The translations under genes and the position numbers were made by a program. DNA of 39,205 nucleotides from Fuerstiella sp. (GTDB lineage Bacteria > Planctomycetota > Planctomycetia > Planctomycetales > Planctomycetaceae), in assembly GCA_022447185.1 (NCBI GenBank), contig JAKVAY010000004.1:1-39205 (forward strand), read 5' to 3'. The notes below the pieces were generated by a model, which saw only the letters and a program-made list of their open reading frames with translations, did not search any database and was not told where the DNA came from. The first letter of the stretch is position 1. Every line of letters begins with the position of its first letter. Below, piece after piece: positions 18,356-26,872 of the stretch.

Positions 18356-19728
18356 ACTCACTTACATCTCGGCATCGCAAAATCATTTTTGCACTCGGTA
18401 TTCTGGTTCTGCTGATGCCCATTGTTTATCTGGGGTTGCCACTTTCCGAAGACGTTCAGCCGGGAAGCAAACTTGAGGTGACCGGAGGCAAGCTCGCCGA
18501 AATGCGGCATGAGCAGCAACTCGGGGAGAGTACGATCGGCAATATCGATCCGTCCAGCGCTGCTGCCAACCTCATGCTGCTGGGTCTGCGAGGGATGGCG
18601 GCAAGTGTGCTGCATCAGAACGCAATCGAATTTCAGGAGAAAAAAGACTGGGGCAAACTCAAGGTTACCGTCGAATCAATACTGCTGCTTCAGCCTCACT
18701 ATATTGAAGTCTGGAAATTTCAGGGCTGGAACCTCGCGTTCAATGTATCACGCGAATGGGACCGAGTGGATGACCGCTTCTATTGGGTGAAAGAGGGGCT
18801 GAAATTCCTTCAGAATGGAACGCTGCGAAACCAGACTGCCACTATTCTTTTCCACAACGTTGGCGACTTTACCGGCCGCAAGATTGGCAATTCGGACGAG
18901 AAAAAATACTTTCGGAAATTTTTCCGTTCTGACCCCAATGAGGAAAAATTTGGCGGTGGTGCAGACCCCGAAATTAATGAGAATGGAGAAGACAACTATA
19001 TTGTGGCAAGGGAATGGATGCTGACAGCCAATGAACTGGACGAAATCTATCCCGTTAAGGGGATCACGCGTGAAATCTTTCGCAAGGGCCCGGTTCAGGC
19101 TTTGTTTGACTTCGCCGGTGCTGCTACTGAAGAAGGAGAATTCGAAAAGGCGAAAGACGCATGGAGCGAAGCGAATAACGAATGGCTCAATGTCTACGGA
19201 AATGAAATTTTCGAGATTGAAAATGGATTGACCTACAAATTGAATTGCACCGCGGAAGAGATGGAAGAGATGGCAATCCAGAATGGCATCACTACCACGC
19301 TGCAGCGCTTGTTAACGGATCGCCGAGTCAAAATGGTGAACTACAAGTTTTGGCAGGAAATGTCGAATTGTGAACAGGACCCCGTAACAGTGGCCGCCCG
19401 CAAAGCCATCTACGCGGGCAAACAGGCGTACATGGACGGCGACATTTACAGTGGGATCGATACCGAAGGAAATCAGCGTATTTCAAAGGCACAGGAGTCT
19501 TTCGAAGAAGGAATCGCCAAGTATGCCGAGATGCTGGAACGACATCCCAGTGTGATCAACCATGACAACACCATTCTGACCGGGATGCTGGCCGTCCTGT
19601 ACTGGAACGAGATTCACAAACTCAACGGAACCAGTCCACCAGCCGATTATCCCCTCGCAAGCTTCATGTTAAAGAACCGCATGTACCAGCGCGACGTTGA
19701 GACAAGGTTCCAGCGTGAAACCAATTAA
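18352..19728 (+). CDS. Membrane-anchored TPR-like helical protein
   Basis: A 458-residue protein with one N-terminal TM segment (KIIFALGILVLLMPIVYLGLPL, about 10-31) and a long helical soluble domain. The first part (GLRGMAASVLHQNAIEFQEKKDW, then LQPHYIEVWKFQGWNLAFNV) resembles TPR-containing membrane proteins in which a 'QPHFIEAW...GWHLAYN' segment recurs. I do not know a named function. The start overlaps the stop of the upstream permease by 4 bp (ATGA), which ties the two products together stoichiometrically. A scaffold or accessory role for export module 1, facing the extracytoplasmic side with the permease insert, is inference. It is unusually rich in Glu and Lys compared with the neighbouring genes. 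Confidence 0.8.
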   Translation: MNSLTSRHRKIIFALGILVLLMPIVYLGLPLSEDVQPGSKLEVTGGKLAEMRHEQQLGESTIGNIDPSSAAANLMLLGLRGMAASVLHQNAIEFQEKKDWGKLKVTVESILLLQPHYIEVWKFQGWNLAFNVSREWDRVDDRFYWVKEGLKFLQNGTLRNQTATILFHNVGDFTGRKIGNSDEKKYFRKFFRSDPNEEKFGGGADPEINENGEDNYIVAREWMLTANELDEIYPVKGITREIFRKGPVQALFDFAGAATEEGEFEKAKDAWSEANNEWLNVYGNEIFEIENGLTYKLNCTAEEMEEMAIQNGITTTLQRLLTDRRVKMVNYKFWQEMSNCEQDPVTVAARKAIYAGKQAYMDGDIYSGIDTEGNQRISKAQESFEEGIAKYAEMLERHPSVINHDNTILTGMLAVLYWNEIHKLNGTSPPADYPLASFMLKNRMYQRDVETRFQRETN

Positions 19729-19862
19729 GGAAAGTCGGCTGTGATGGTGTCCCGACGTCAGTTGAGTGTCTCCTGAGGTTCGTTCGTCTGTTATCTGTTG
19801 AGTAATTTCATCGCGACCCACTCTTTGCTGCAAACGATAGTGGTTCCGTCAAACCAATCACT

Positions 19863-19877
19863 CAGGAGTCGTTTGTG
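19863..19877 (+). promoter_or_regulatory. Shine-Dalgarno deciding a GTG start
   Basis: CAGGAG at 19863-19868 followed by a 6-base spacer and GTG 19875. It is one of the few clear Shine-Dalgarno sequences in the window and supports the GTG as the start of the second permease. Confidence 0.6.
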
Positions 19878-21620
19878 CCAGCCGGGCCGATTTTCGCCAG
19901 AGAAGCTCTGACGGTACCGCGTCGACTGCGGCACTATTTGCTGCGGTCCGGATATGTGGCATTTCTCCTGGTACTGATGTACACCGTTCGTCAGGCAACG
20001 ATTGGATTTCAGGATGTTCAGTTTTCAGGTGATCTGGCCGGATACAGCCAGCTGGTATTCCGAATTTTTGCGTTTTTGCAACTGACGGTTGCCACGTTCT
20101 TTGCCACTCTGTTCAGTGCCGCGGCCGTCGCACAGGAAAAAGACCGCAAAACACTGATCCTGCTGTTGATGACGGACATACGGAATCGTGAGCTTGCGCT
20201 GGGCAAACTGTTTGCCAGTCTGCTCATTGTGGCGGTCCTGCTGGCAGCCTCGGTCCCTGTATTTGGATTATTGAAACTGCTGGGTGGAGTCACTTGGTCT
20301 CAGATTGTCTGGTCGGAGTGTGTCATCGCTGCGACGGCACTGGCGGCCGGGAGCTGGGGATGCCTTGTGGCTTTCTGGCGAGAGAAGACCTTCCAGACCC
20401 TGGCAATCAGCGTTCTGGGTGTCGTCATGGCACTGGCCGTCGTTGAGGGAACATTGGCCGTTGCTGCTGCTGATTCCTCTGTTCATCGCTGGCTTATTCA
20501 CGCTTCCCCCGTACGTACATTGCTGCAGATTCTCAACCCACTGGATGATGCCCCGCAGCTTTACAACATGCACCCCGCCCTGATCTCTGTATCATTTTTA
20601 CTGATGGTGGCTGCTGGTTTCACTCTGTTTACGATTGTCCGACTGAGAGTCTGGAATCCTTCTCAGTCTCTCCGTCAGTCTGCAATGGAAGACGAATCCG
20701 AAGACGAAGTTGTCACCAAGGATGTCACACGTGTGCGACATCGTCCTGTATGGAACAATCCGGTGCTGTGGAAGGAAACCGTCACCCACGGCTTCGGACG
20801 GCGCATGGTCTGGATCAAAGTCGCTTATGTTGGCCTGGCCGTTTTGATTGCACTGGGCATTGGTCGCAGCTCGAGTGGAAGTTTGATCCTCGGGATGGTT
20901 TCGCCGGCTGGTTTTGGTTTTCTGGGTGTCGCCGTCATCAGTCTGCTGTTGATCAATGCACTGGCTGTAACGTCGATCTCAACTGAACGAGACATGAATA
21001 CACTCGACATTCTGCTTGCCACAGATCTGAATGCACGTGAATTTATGCTGGGCAAGATTGTCGGCGCATCGTGGAATGCCCGGGAGATGATCCTTGTTCC
21101 ACTGCTCTTGCTGTTCTGGACAGCTGTGCAGGGACATGCAGCGGGATTGACAATCGAATCTGCGATTTATCTTGTGATCGGCTATCTCGTGTTAACCATG
21201 TTTTCCGTGATGCTGGGACTACATGGCGGACTGACGTGGGAAAATTCCCGAAACGCAATCGCCAACAGCCTGGGAACGATGTTTTTCCTCTTCATTGGAA
21301 TCTTCGTGTTCATGCTGCTCTTAGTCGAGGCTCGTGGATCGTTCGCGATTCAGCTGCAGAGTTTCATTATCTTCATCGGACTGGGCAGTATCGGACTCTA
21401 CGGTTCGATGACTCATAAGAACCCATCCAGTGCTCTTACCCTGGCAGCGATGCTGCTTCCGTTCCTCACATTCTATGCCATTACCGATTATTTGCTTGGT
21501 GGAAGTCTTGGAGTGTGTCTTTGGATATGTGTCGGGTATGGATATGCCTCCATCGCCATGCTGATTCCTGCCATTAGCGATTTTGATGTTGCCCTGGGCC
21601 GTACGACCCAGGACGGTTGA
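19875..21620 (+). CDS. ABC-2 type permease with internal duplication (module 2)
   Basis: A 581-residue polytopic protein of about 12 TM helices, made of two homologous halves. Each half starts with a basic amphipathic segment (FAREALTVPRRLRHYLL near 7; LWKETVTHGFGRRMVW near 299). Each then contains a cytoplasmic motif of the form E-x-D-x-x-T-L-x-x-L-L-x-T-D-x-x-x-R-E-x-x-L-G-K (about residues 88-111 and 370-393). This looks like an ABC-2 homodimer fused into one chain. Start GTG 19875 has a good Shine-Dalgarno. It follows the TPR-like gene by 146 bp and overlaps or abuts the next gene. Its ATPase is probably the 309-residue protein encoded two genes on. Substrate unknown. Confidence 0.88.
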   Translation: MPAGPIFAREALTVPRRLRHYLLRSGYVAFLLVLMYTVRQATIGFQDVQFSGDLAGYSQLVFRIFAFLQLTVATFFATLFSAAAVAQEKDRKTLILLLMTDIRNRELALGKLFASLLIVAVLLAASVPVFGLLKLLGGVTWSQIVWSECVIAATALAAGSWGCLVAFWREKTFQTLAISVLGVVMALAVVEGTLAVAAADSSVHRWLIHASPVRTLLQILNPLDDAPQLYNMHPALISVSFLLMVAAGFTLFTIVRLRVWNPSQSLRQSAMEDESEDEVVTKDVTRVRHRPVWNNPVLWKETVTHGFGRRMVWIKVAYVGLAVLIALGIGRSSSGSLILGMVSPAGFGFLGVAVISLLLINALAVTSISTERDMNTLDILLATDLNAREFMLGKIVGASWNAREMILVPLLLLFWTAVQGHAAGLTIESAIYLVIGYLVLTMFSVMLGLHGGLTWENSRNAIANSLGTMFFLFIGIFVFMLLLVEARGSFAIQLQSFIIFIGLGSIGLYGSMTHKNPSSALTLAAMLLPFLTFYAITDYLLGGSLGVCLWICVGYGYASIAMLIPAISDFDVALGRTTQDG

Positions 21621-21642
21621 TGTCCTGCAAATACGTCCAATC

Positions 21643-23949
21643 GTGAAAGTAACAGATACCGTGACCGGAAGTTTGACATCCCGACATGCAGGATTCTTTT
21701 TGATTCTGATGACGTCCGCTGCGGTGGCCGATCACAGAGTCTGCGCTGCAGAATTCATGTCTGTAGAAGTGGGGTACCAGCGACAGGCTCAGGTTGGCAA
21801 CTGGATGCCGATCAGTGTATCAGCGGATGGATTGACACCTGGGCAGTCGGTTTCTCTGACAATAAATTCACCTGACCCAAGAGGCAATTCTGTCTTAAGA
21901 ATCTGTGAAACACAGATAGTCGATTCTGACGGACGTGTCGCACTGAGCGGACTCGGACGTACCGGACGAATTGATGGTGAGCTGCAGATCGATCTGGTGG
22001 ACGCAAAAGATTCCGCAACACTGTGCTCTACTCTGGTTCAGTGCTCCGACCAGGACCTGGAACCCTCGGACAGCCCGATTCAGACATCCCTCCGTATCTA
22101 CCGTCATAACGTTCAATTTTTGCTAACGATCGGGCAACCGCCCGGCATAACTGACCTGCTCGCCCAGGCAAAGGAAATGTCACCTCAGGCACCTTTGATC
22201 GTGGGAGTCTCTGTCGACGCATCTGCTCAATTGCCGCATGAACCGCATGCCTATGAATTGTTTTCAACGATCCTGCTGACTGGCCATATTGAGCTCAATG
22301 ATCCCCAGTTCCAATCACTGAAATCATGGATTCACGCAGGGGGCAGACTGATCATCTGCTGCGATGAACGATTCAACGAGTCTCTCACAACGCCCCTCAG
22401 GCGATGGCTGGATGAGCGATTTGATATTTCCCCCGAAACTCGTCCTGTGACCGACGTTGATCTGAGCGCGCTGCAGCGAATCGTTCCCAGATCAACGCGA
22501 ATCTCAACTTCTCGACGAAACGTCAACATGACTCTGATTCGGGACAAACAACCTGTAAGGCTGGCCGCATCGGCGAATGGTCCTCTGGCAGCACGTATCG
22601 GCTGCGGCACAGGACAAGTCACGCTTGTCACTCTTGACTTCAGTCGCTCACCATTGTCCGGATGGAATTCACTCGCGGATTTTTACGCCATTCTGATGCT
22701 GGGCGCTCCGCTGAACAAATCGACAGCAGCGGGTAACAGTTCAAGAATCTCCAGCTCCGGAGTCAGCGATCTGTCCACACAACTCATGGCTGTGATTGAT
22801 CCCATTCCGACTGCCGGCCGCTGGACTACCTGGAGTGTCATGTCACTTGCGTTTGTATGGTTACTTCTGATCGGACCAGTCGATTATTTTTTAGTTGTGT
22901 TTTTACTGAAACGGCCTCATTTCACGTGGATGACGTTTCCCGTTTGGGTGGCCATCGGATTTACGACACTGTATTTCCTTAAATCCGCACCATCTGATGT
23001 GGTAATGAATTCTGTACATGTGGTCGATGTGGCCCAGGATGCAAACGAACACACTGTCCAGGCGTTTTCGCTCATGAGTCTGTCGATGCCCCGAACGAAA
23101 AGAATTCAACTCGAAGCAATGCCCAGTCCAAAACTTGCTGGCGCAGATTCCAAACTGTCGCTTACGTGGGCGGGACGGGTTGAAGACGTCTATGGTGGCA
23201 TGTACCGAACGACGGGGATCGGTACCGGCGGCCAGCAATACCACTGTGATACCAACACACCAGGGATACTCACTGGGGTACCCATTGTGAGTGACAGTTC
23301 CTTTGAGAGTCAGACTCGCTGGAGTGCTGAATCAGCAACACCACTTGTGGAATCCAGCCTTAACGTCAGTGGTTTTGGAATTCTTAACGGAGGTTTTCAG
23401 CATCAACTTCCGGTCGCCATCCGTGACTGGATTGTGGTCTTCGGAAATCGTGTTTATCGTCCACGAGACGACGCACGAATCTCGCTGCCTCCAGGTCAGA
23501 AATGGAATTTTCAGCGTGGCGGGACACAAATATCAGATCTCAAAACATGGCTGACAGGTGAGCGCGAGGTTCGGGAGCCACCGACCCGAAAACCTCCAGG
23601 GCAGTCCAACTCTGCGGTGCCGTACAATCTGCATGGACGTGACCCACTTGACATCGTAACCATGATGACATTTTTTGAAACTGCAGGAGCCGACAGTTAC
23701 ACGCGTCTGCAACACGACTTACTTCAGCGTCTGGAATTCAGTCGGTCTGTGCAGATGAACTACGCATTGGTGGTCGGCTGGATTGATGAACCTGCAACCA
23801 ATTTTGAGATTGATGAATCGCAAGTGACTGAAACGTCCTCCATGAGCGTTGTCCGACTGATGCTGCCGGTAGACCGACGCCCGACTCGACGTTCCCCTTT
23901 GAACAACCAGCAGAAATCAACCGATCAGTCAGCGAACGAAGCTAACTGA
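21643..23949 (+). CDS. Large GldG-like exported/membrane protein (module 2)
   Basis: About 768 residues from GTG 21643: a signal peptide (HAGFFLILMTSAAVA), a roughly 370-residue extracytoplasmic region, two TM helices near residues 395-450 (TWSVMSLAFVWLLLIGPVDYF; FPVWVAIGFTTLYF), and a second soluble part of about 300 residues. The N-terminal part contains SWIHAGGRLIICCDERF and GCGTGQVTLVTLDFSRSP, reminiscent of the glutamine-amidotransferase-like fold in GldG-type partners of ABC-2 exporters. I do not assign a firm family. The open frame reaches back to 21583, overlapping the permease; GTG 21643 and GTG 21661 are both plausible, and both keep the signal peptide. It lies between permease 2 and ATPase 2 with almost no spacing. 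Confidence 0.78.
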   Translation: MKVTDTVTGSLTSRHAGFFLILMTSAAVADHRVCAAEFMSVEVGYQRQAQVGNWMPISVSADGLTPGQSVSLTINSPDPRGNSVLRICETQIVDSDGRVALSGLGRTGRIDGELQIDLVDAKDSATLCSTLVQCSDQDLEPSDSPIQTSLRIYRHNVQFLLTIGQPPGITDLLAQAKEMSPQAPLIVGVSVDASAQLPHEPHAYELFSTILLTGHIELNDPQFQSLKSWIHAGGRLIICCDERFNESLTTPLRRWLDERFDISPETRPVTDVDLSALQRIVPRSTRISTSRRNVNMTLIRDKQPVRLAASANGPLAARIGCGTGQVTLVTLDFSRSPLSGWNSLADFYAILMLGAPLNKSTAAGNSSRISSSGVSDLSTQLMAVIDPIPTAGRWTTWSVMSLAFVWLLLIGPVDYFLVVFLLKRPHFTWMTFPVWVAIGFTTLYFLKSAPSDVVMNSVHVVDVAQDANEHTVQAFSLMSLSMPRTKRIQLEAMPSPKLAGADSKLSLTWAGRVEDVYGGMYRTTGIGTGGQQYHCDTNTPGILTGVPIVSDSSFESQTRWSAESATPLVESSLNVSGFGILNGGFQHQLPVAIRDWIVVFGNRVYRPRDDARISLPPGQKWNFQRGGTQISDLKTWLTGEREVREPPTRKPPGQSNSAVPYNLHGRDPLDIVTMMTFFETAGADSYTRLQHDLLQRLEFSRSVQMNYALVVGWIDEPATNFEIDESQVTETSSMSVVRLMLPVDRRPTRRSPLNNQQKSTDQSANEAN

Positions 23950-23965
23950 AACGGAGAGACGTCCC

Positions 23966-24895
23966 GTGATTGAAACACGTAATCTGACCAAGCGATACGG
24001 AAACCTTGTCGCAGTCAACAACATCACCATGAACCTCGGTCAAGGTGATGTCTTTGGCTTCATTGGACCAAATGGTTCCGGCAAAACCACTACCATGAGA
24101 ATGATTGCCACGCTGCTGAATCCGGATCATGGTGAAGCCTATGTCTGCGGAGAGTCGATTTACACCGCTCAGGAGAAAATCCGACGACTGGTCGGATTCA
24201 TGCCTGACTTTTTCGGTGTATACGATGACATGACGGTTATTGAATATCTTGAATTCTTTGCTGCCTCGTACCGTATTGCTTCTTCCGCACGCCGCGGAAT
24301 CTGTGAGGAAAAGCTGGAGCTTGTCGACATGGCATTCAAACGGGATGCTATGGTCAATGAACTGTCTCGCGGACAAACCCAGCGTATTGGCCTTGCACGA
24401 ACACTGCTGCACGAACCTCAGGTTTTGCTGCTGGATGAACCTGCCAGTGGACTCGATCCTCGAGCCCGCATTGAGATTCGAAATCTGCTCAAACGCCTTG
24501 GGGAGATGAAGAAAACAGTGATCGTTTCCAGCCACATTCTGCCCGAACTGGCCGATGTGTGCACTCGGGTAGGCATGATCGAAAAAGGCAATTTGATTGT
24601 GGACGGAAACGTGGCGGAAGTGATGCGAAAAGCACGCGCAAGAATCATACTCAACATTCGCGTCAGAGATCGGACGGAGGATGCCGCCCGCTGTGTGGAA
24701 CAGTGTGATTCTGTTGAATCAGTAAGCATCACTAAAGATCAACTGCTGGAAGTCACTCTCAACAACGCTGTCGAAGACTACAGTGACATTCCATCTGCGC
24801 TCGTTGCGCAGGGATATGCACTCACTCTTTTCCGCGAAGAAGAAGTCAACCTGGAAACGGCATTCCTGCAACTGACCAAGGGCCTCGTCCAGTAG
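23966..24895 (+). CDS. ABC transporter ATP-binding protein (ABC-2 module 2)
   Basis: A 309-residue nucleotide-binding subunit: Walker [10 protein letters not shown] (34-42), signature LSRGQ (133-137), Walker B VLLLDEPASGLDP, switch histidine in VIVSSHIL (H190). The C-terminal 90 residues form the small extra domain seen in CcmA/GldA-type ABC-2 ATPases. GTG 23966 is the start, with GGAGAG about nine bases upstream. It is the last gene of the six-gene block, 16 bp after the GldG-like gene, and faces the convergent tpx gene. The ATPase-permease-GldG-like set parallels the Bacteroidetes gldA/gldF/gldG genes in composition, not in order. Confidence 0.93.
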   Translation: MIETRNLTKRYGNLVAVNNITMNLGQGDVFGFIGPNGSGKTTTMRMIATLLNPDHGEAYVCGESIYTAQEKIRRLVGFMPDFFGVYDDMTVIEYLEFFAASYRIASSARRGICEEKLELVDMAFKRDAMVNELSRGQTQRIGLARTLLHEPQVLLLDEPASGLDPRARIEIRNLLKRLGEMKKTVIVSSHILPELADVCTRVGMIEKGNLIVDGNVAEVMRKARARIILNIRVRDRTEDAARCVEQCDSVESVSITKDQLLEVTLNNAVEDYSDIPSALVAQGYALTLFREEEVNLETAFLQLTKGLVQ

Positions 24896-24917
24896 CAGCA
24901 CAGACAGTCAACCTGAT

Positions 24918-24937
24918 CTTCGCTGGTTTAACCGAAG
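24918..24937. terminator. Candidate bidirectional hairpin between convergent genes
   Basis: CTTCG at 24918-24922 and CGAAG at 24933-24937 enclose GGTTTAACC, giving an imperfect stem between the ABC ATPase stop and the tpx stop. There is no long U-tract on either strand; position is the main argument. Confidence 0.3.
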
Positions 24938-24942
24938 CAGTG

Positions 24943-25461
24943 TTACGCCTTCGCGGCAGCAAGTGCAGCGTCGTAGTCTGGATGTTCGGCAATCTCACTC
25001 ACATATTCCACGTGCTTCAACGATCCGTCTGGATCAATGACAAAGACCGCTCGCGCTAAACACCGATCGAGCGGTCCTCCTTTGATGAGAACGCCATAGT
25101 CTTCACCGAACCGGGTGCAGCGGTGAGCACTCAGCGTGTGGACGGACTCAATGCCTTCGGCTCCACACCATCTCTTCTGCCCGAACGGAAGGTCCATACT
25201 GACCACCAGGACTTCCACCCCGTCCAGGTTCCCGGCCTGCTCATTGAATTTCTTTGTTTCTTCATGGCAGACCGGCGTATCCAGTGAAGGAATCGTAGCA
25301 ATGATACGCGTCTTGCCGGCACTGTTGCCGAGGGTCACGTTCTCGAGACCAGTATTCTGTAGCGAATAATCGGGTGCCGCTGCCCCGACACTCAGAGCTG
25401 CGCCACCCAGACTAACAGGGTTTCCTTTGAGCGTAACCGCTCCTTCTCGTACGTCTGACAT
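24943..25461 (-). CDS. tpx: Thiol peroxidase (Tpx, atypical 2-Cys peroxiredoxin)
   Basis: A 172-residue Tpx that reduces hydrogen and alkyl peroxides, recycled by thioredoxin. The peroxidatic Cys65 lies in SLDTPVCHEETKKFNEQA, with the conserved Thr62 three residues before it. The resolving Cys99 is in RWCGAEGIESVHTLSAH. The N-terminus (VTLKGNPVSLGG, then GAAAPDYSL) and length are typical. ATG 25461 has GAGGAA a few bases upstream. One difference from E. coli Tpx is His66 after the catalytic Cys, where Asp is usual. The gene is alone on its strand, convergent with the ABC cluster, and has its own promoter-like region. Confidence 0.96.
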   Translation of the reverse strand: MSDVREGAVTLKGNPVSLGGAALSVGAAAPDYSLQNTGLENVTLGNSAGKTRIIATIPSLDTPVCHEETKKFNEQAGNLDGVEVLVVSMDLPFGQKRWCGAEGIESVHTLSAHRCTRFGEDYGVLIKGGPLDRCLARAVFVIDPDGSLKHVEYVSEIAEHPDYDAALAAAKA

Positions 25462-25525
25462 TATGATTTCCTCTAAACATGGTGAGCAGGTCAGTCACAG
25501 TTGGACTCTGCATTTTCAACGACTG

Positions 25526-25555
25526 ATAGTATGAGATATTCTCACTCACTTGTAA
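25526..25555 (-). promoter_or_regulatory. Candidate tpx promoter with palindromic operator
   Basis: On the minus strand, TTACAA (25555-25550) and TACTAT (25531-25526) are separated by 18 bp. Inside that spacer lies the perfect palindrome TGAGATATTCTCA (25532-25544, arms TGAGA/TCTCA), directly beside the -10. A repressor bound there would block RNA polymerase, which would fit a peroxide-responsive gene. The site matches no regulator I can name. The remaining sequence to 25774 holds no supported gene. Confidence 0.45.
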
Positions 25556-25774
25556 CGTGAGCCTCGTTGATTCCCCGAGACGAGTATTCAGCAGGTTTTG
25601 AACGATTCAGATTCGTAAAGCCTTGTTTTTGACGCTGTCCCCCGGTTTCGGATGACACCGGCAGACAATTCCCGGAAGATTACGAATCACCAGACTGTTT
25701 CATTCTGACACCCAGGCCGCCTCAAGTGCTGTTTCAGCCGTATCTTCCAGTCCTCCAGCCAGTTCGGGTGGAAC

Positions 25775-26830
25775 ATGATTCGGAATCCGATGATACCGTC
25801 GAAAGCGCTGTATCCATTTTGCCATGCGTTGTCTCATATGCTGGAAGCCGGCGTCGACATCCACAAGGCACTCGCTACCGCGGTAAAGACATCTTCCGAC
25901 CGACGTCTGTTCTACAGCGTAGAACGGGTACACGACCGGGTAAAGGCGGGACATGACCTGACGTCCTCATTCAGAGAATTCTCCCTCAACTATCCGCCAC
26001 TTTTTTTGGACCTTTTGAATGTGGGAGAGGAAACCGGATCCCTGCCTGAAGTCCTGAAAGCTCTGGGGGAATACTATGAGGCGCGAGTGACACGCATCCG
26101 TGAATTTCGGTCAGCTATTGCGTGGCCCGTGATTCAGCTGTTCGCAGCAATCATCGTAATTGGACTGCTGATCTATATTCTCGGATTGATTGGAACACCG
26201 GCAGGCCAAACGAAGGTGGACCTGCTGGGACTTGGTCTGCAGGGAACATCCGGCGCAATTGCATGGTTCGTCGGAACGTTTGGTTCTCTGTTTGGACTGT
26301 GGATTTGCTGGAGACTGGTATCCCGCAGTATGAACGGGAGTCAGTTCCTGGATCCGTTTCTGCTGCAGGTTCCAGCTGTCGGCTCATGCCAAAGGAAATT
26401 TGCGATTGCCCGATTTGCCTGGTGTTTTTCACTGACACAGGGAGCCGGGATGTCCATTCGGCCGTCCCTCATCAGTAGCCTGAACGCGACAACAAACGGA
26501 GCTTTTATTGCAGCGATTCCATACATTTGGAATGAAATCCATTCCGGCGAAACACTCGGAGACGCACTTCGGTCGTCAGATCTGTTTCCTGAGGAATTCC
26601 TGCATTTCGTCGACACAGCCGAGCAAAGCGGTACTGTGCCGGAATCGATGAAGCGTATGAGTGACCGTTTTGATGACGAAGCTCATCGTGCCCTGCAGTG
26701 GCTGACCGTACTGGCGGCAAGAGCTGTGTGGGGTATGGTCGCAATGATGATCATCTACTTCATTTTTAAAATTGCCATGTTCTACGTTAACTTACTGAAC
26801 GGAGCGGTGTCGGAAGCACTCAACATCTGA
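25775..26830 (+). CDS. Type II secretion / type IV pilus F family membrane protein (GspF-like)
   Basis: A 351-residue polytopic inner-membrane protein with two T2SSF domains. The first has FCHALSHMLEAGVDIHKAL, then the conserved NVGEETGSLPEVLKALGEYYE. The second has FAWCFSLTQGAGMSIRPSL, then DTAEQSGTVPESMKRMSDRFDDE. TM helices follow each domain: about 118-140 and 156-180 after the first, and the C-terminal AVWGMVAMMIIYFIFKIAMFYV. Such proteins anchor the assembly ATPase and pseudopilus platform. No gspE ATPase, gspG or prepilin peptidase gene is adjacent, so the gene is an orphan here. It could serve the DUF1559/H-X9-DG pseudopilin-like proteins of planctomycetes (inference). ATG 25775 has GGGTGG upstream. 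Confidence 0.9.
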   Translation: MIRNPMIPSKALYPFCHALSHMLEAGVDIHKALATAVKTSSDRRLFYSVERVHDRVKAGHDLTSSFREFSLNYPPLFLDLLNVGEETGSLPEVLKALGEYYEARVTRIREFRSAIAWPVIQLFAAIIVIGLLIYILGLIGTPAGQTKVDLLGLGLQGTSGAIAWFVGTFGSLFGLWICWRLVSRSMNGSQFLDPFLLQVPAVGSCQRKFAIARFAWCFSLTQGAGMSIRPSLISSLNATTNGAFIAAIPYIWNEIHSGETLGDALRSSDLFPEEFLHFVDTAEQSGTVPESMKRMSDRFDDEAHRALQWLTVLAARAVWGMVAMMIIYFIFKIAMFYVNLLNGAVSEALNI

Positions 26831-26872
26831 TTTAGCACTCGTCCAGACACTATGCCTGTTGACGACCGAGGC

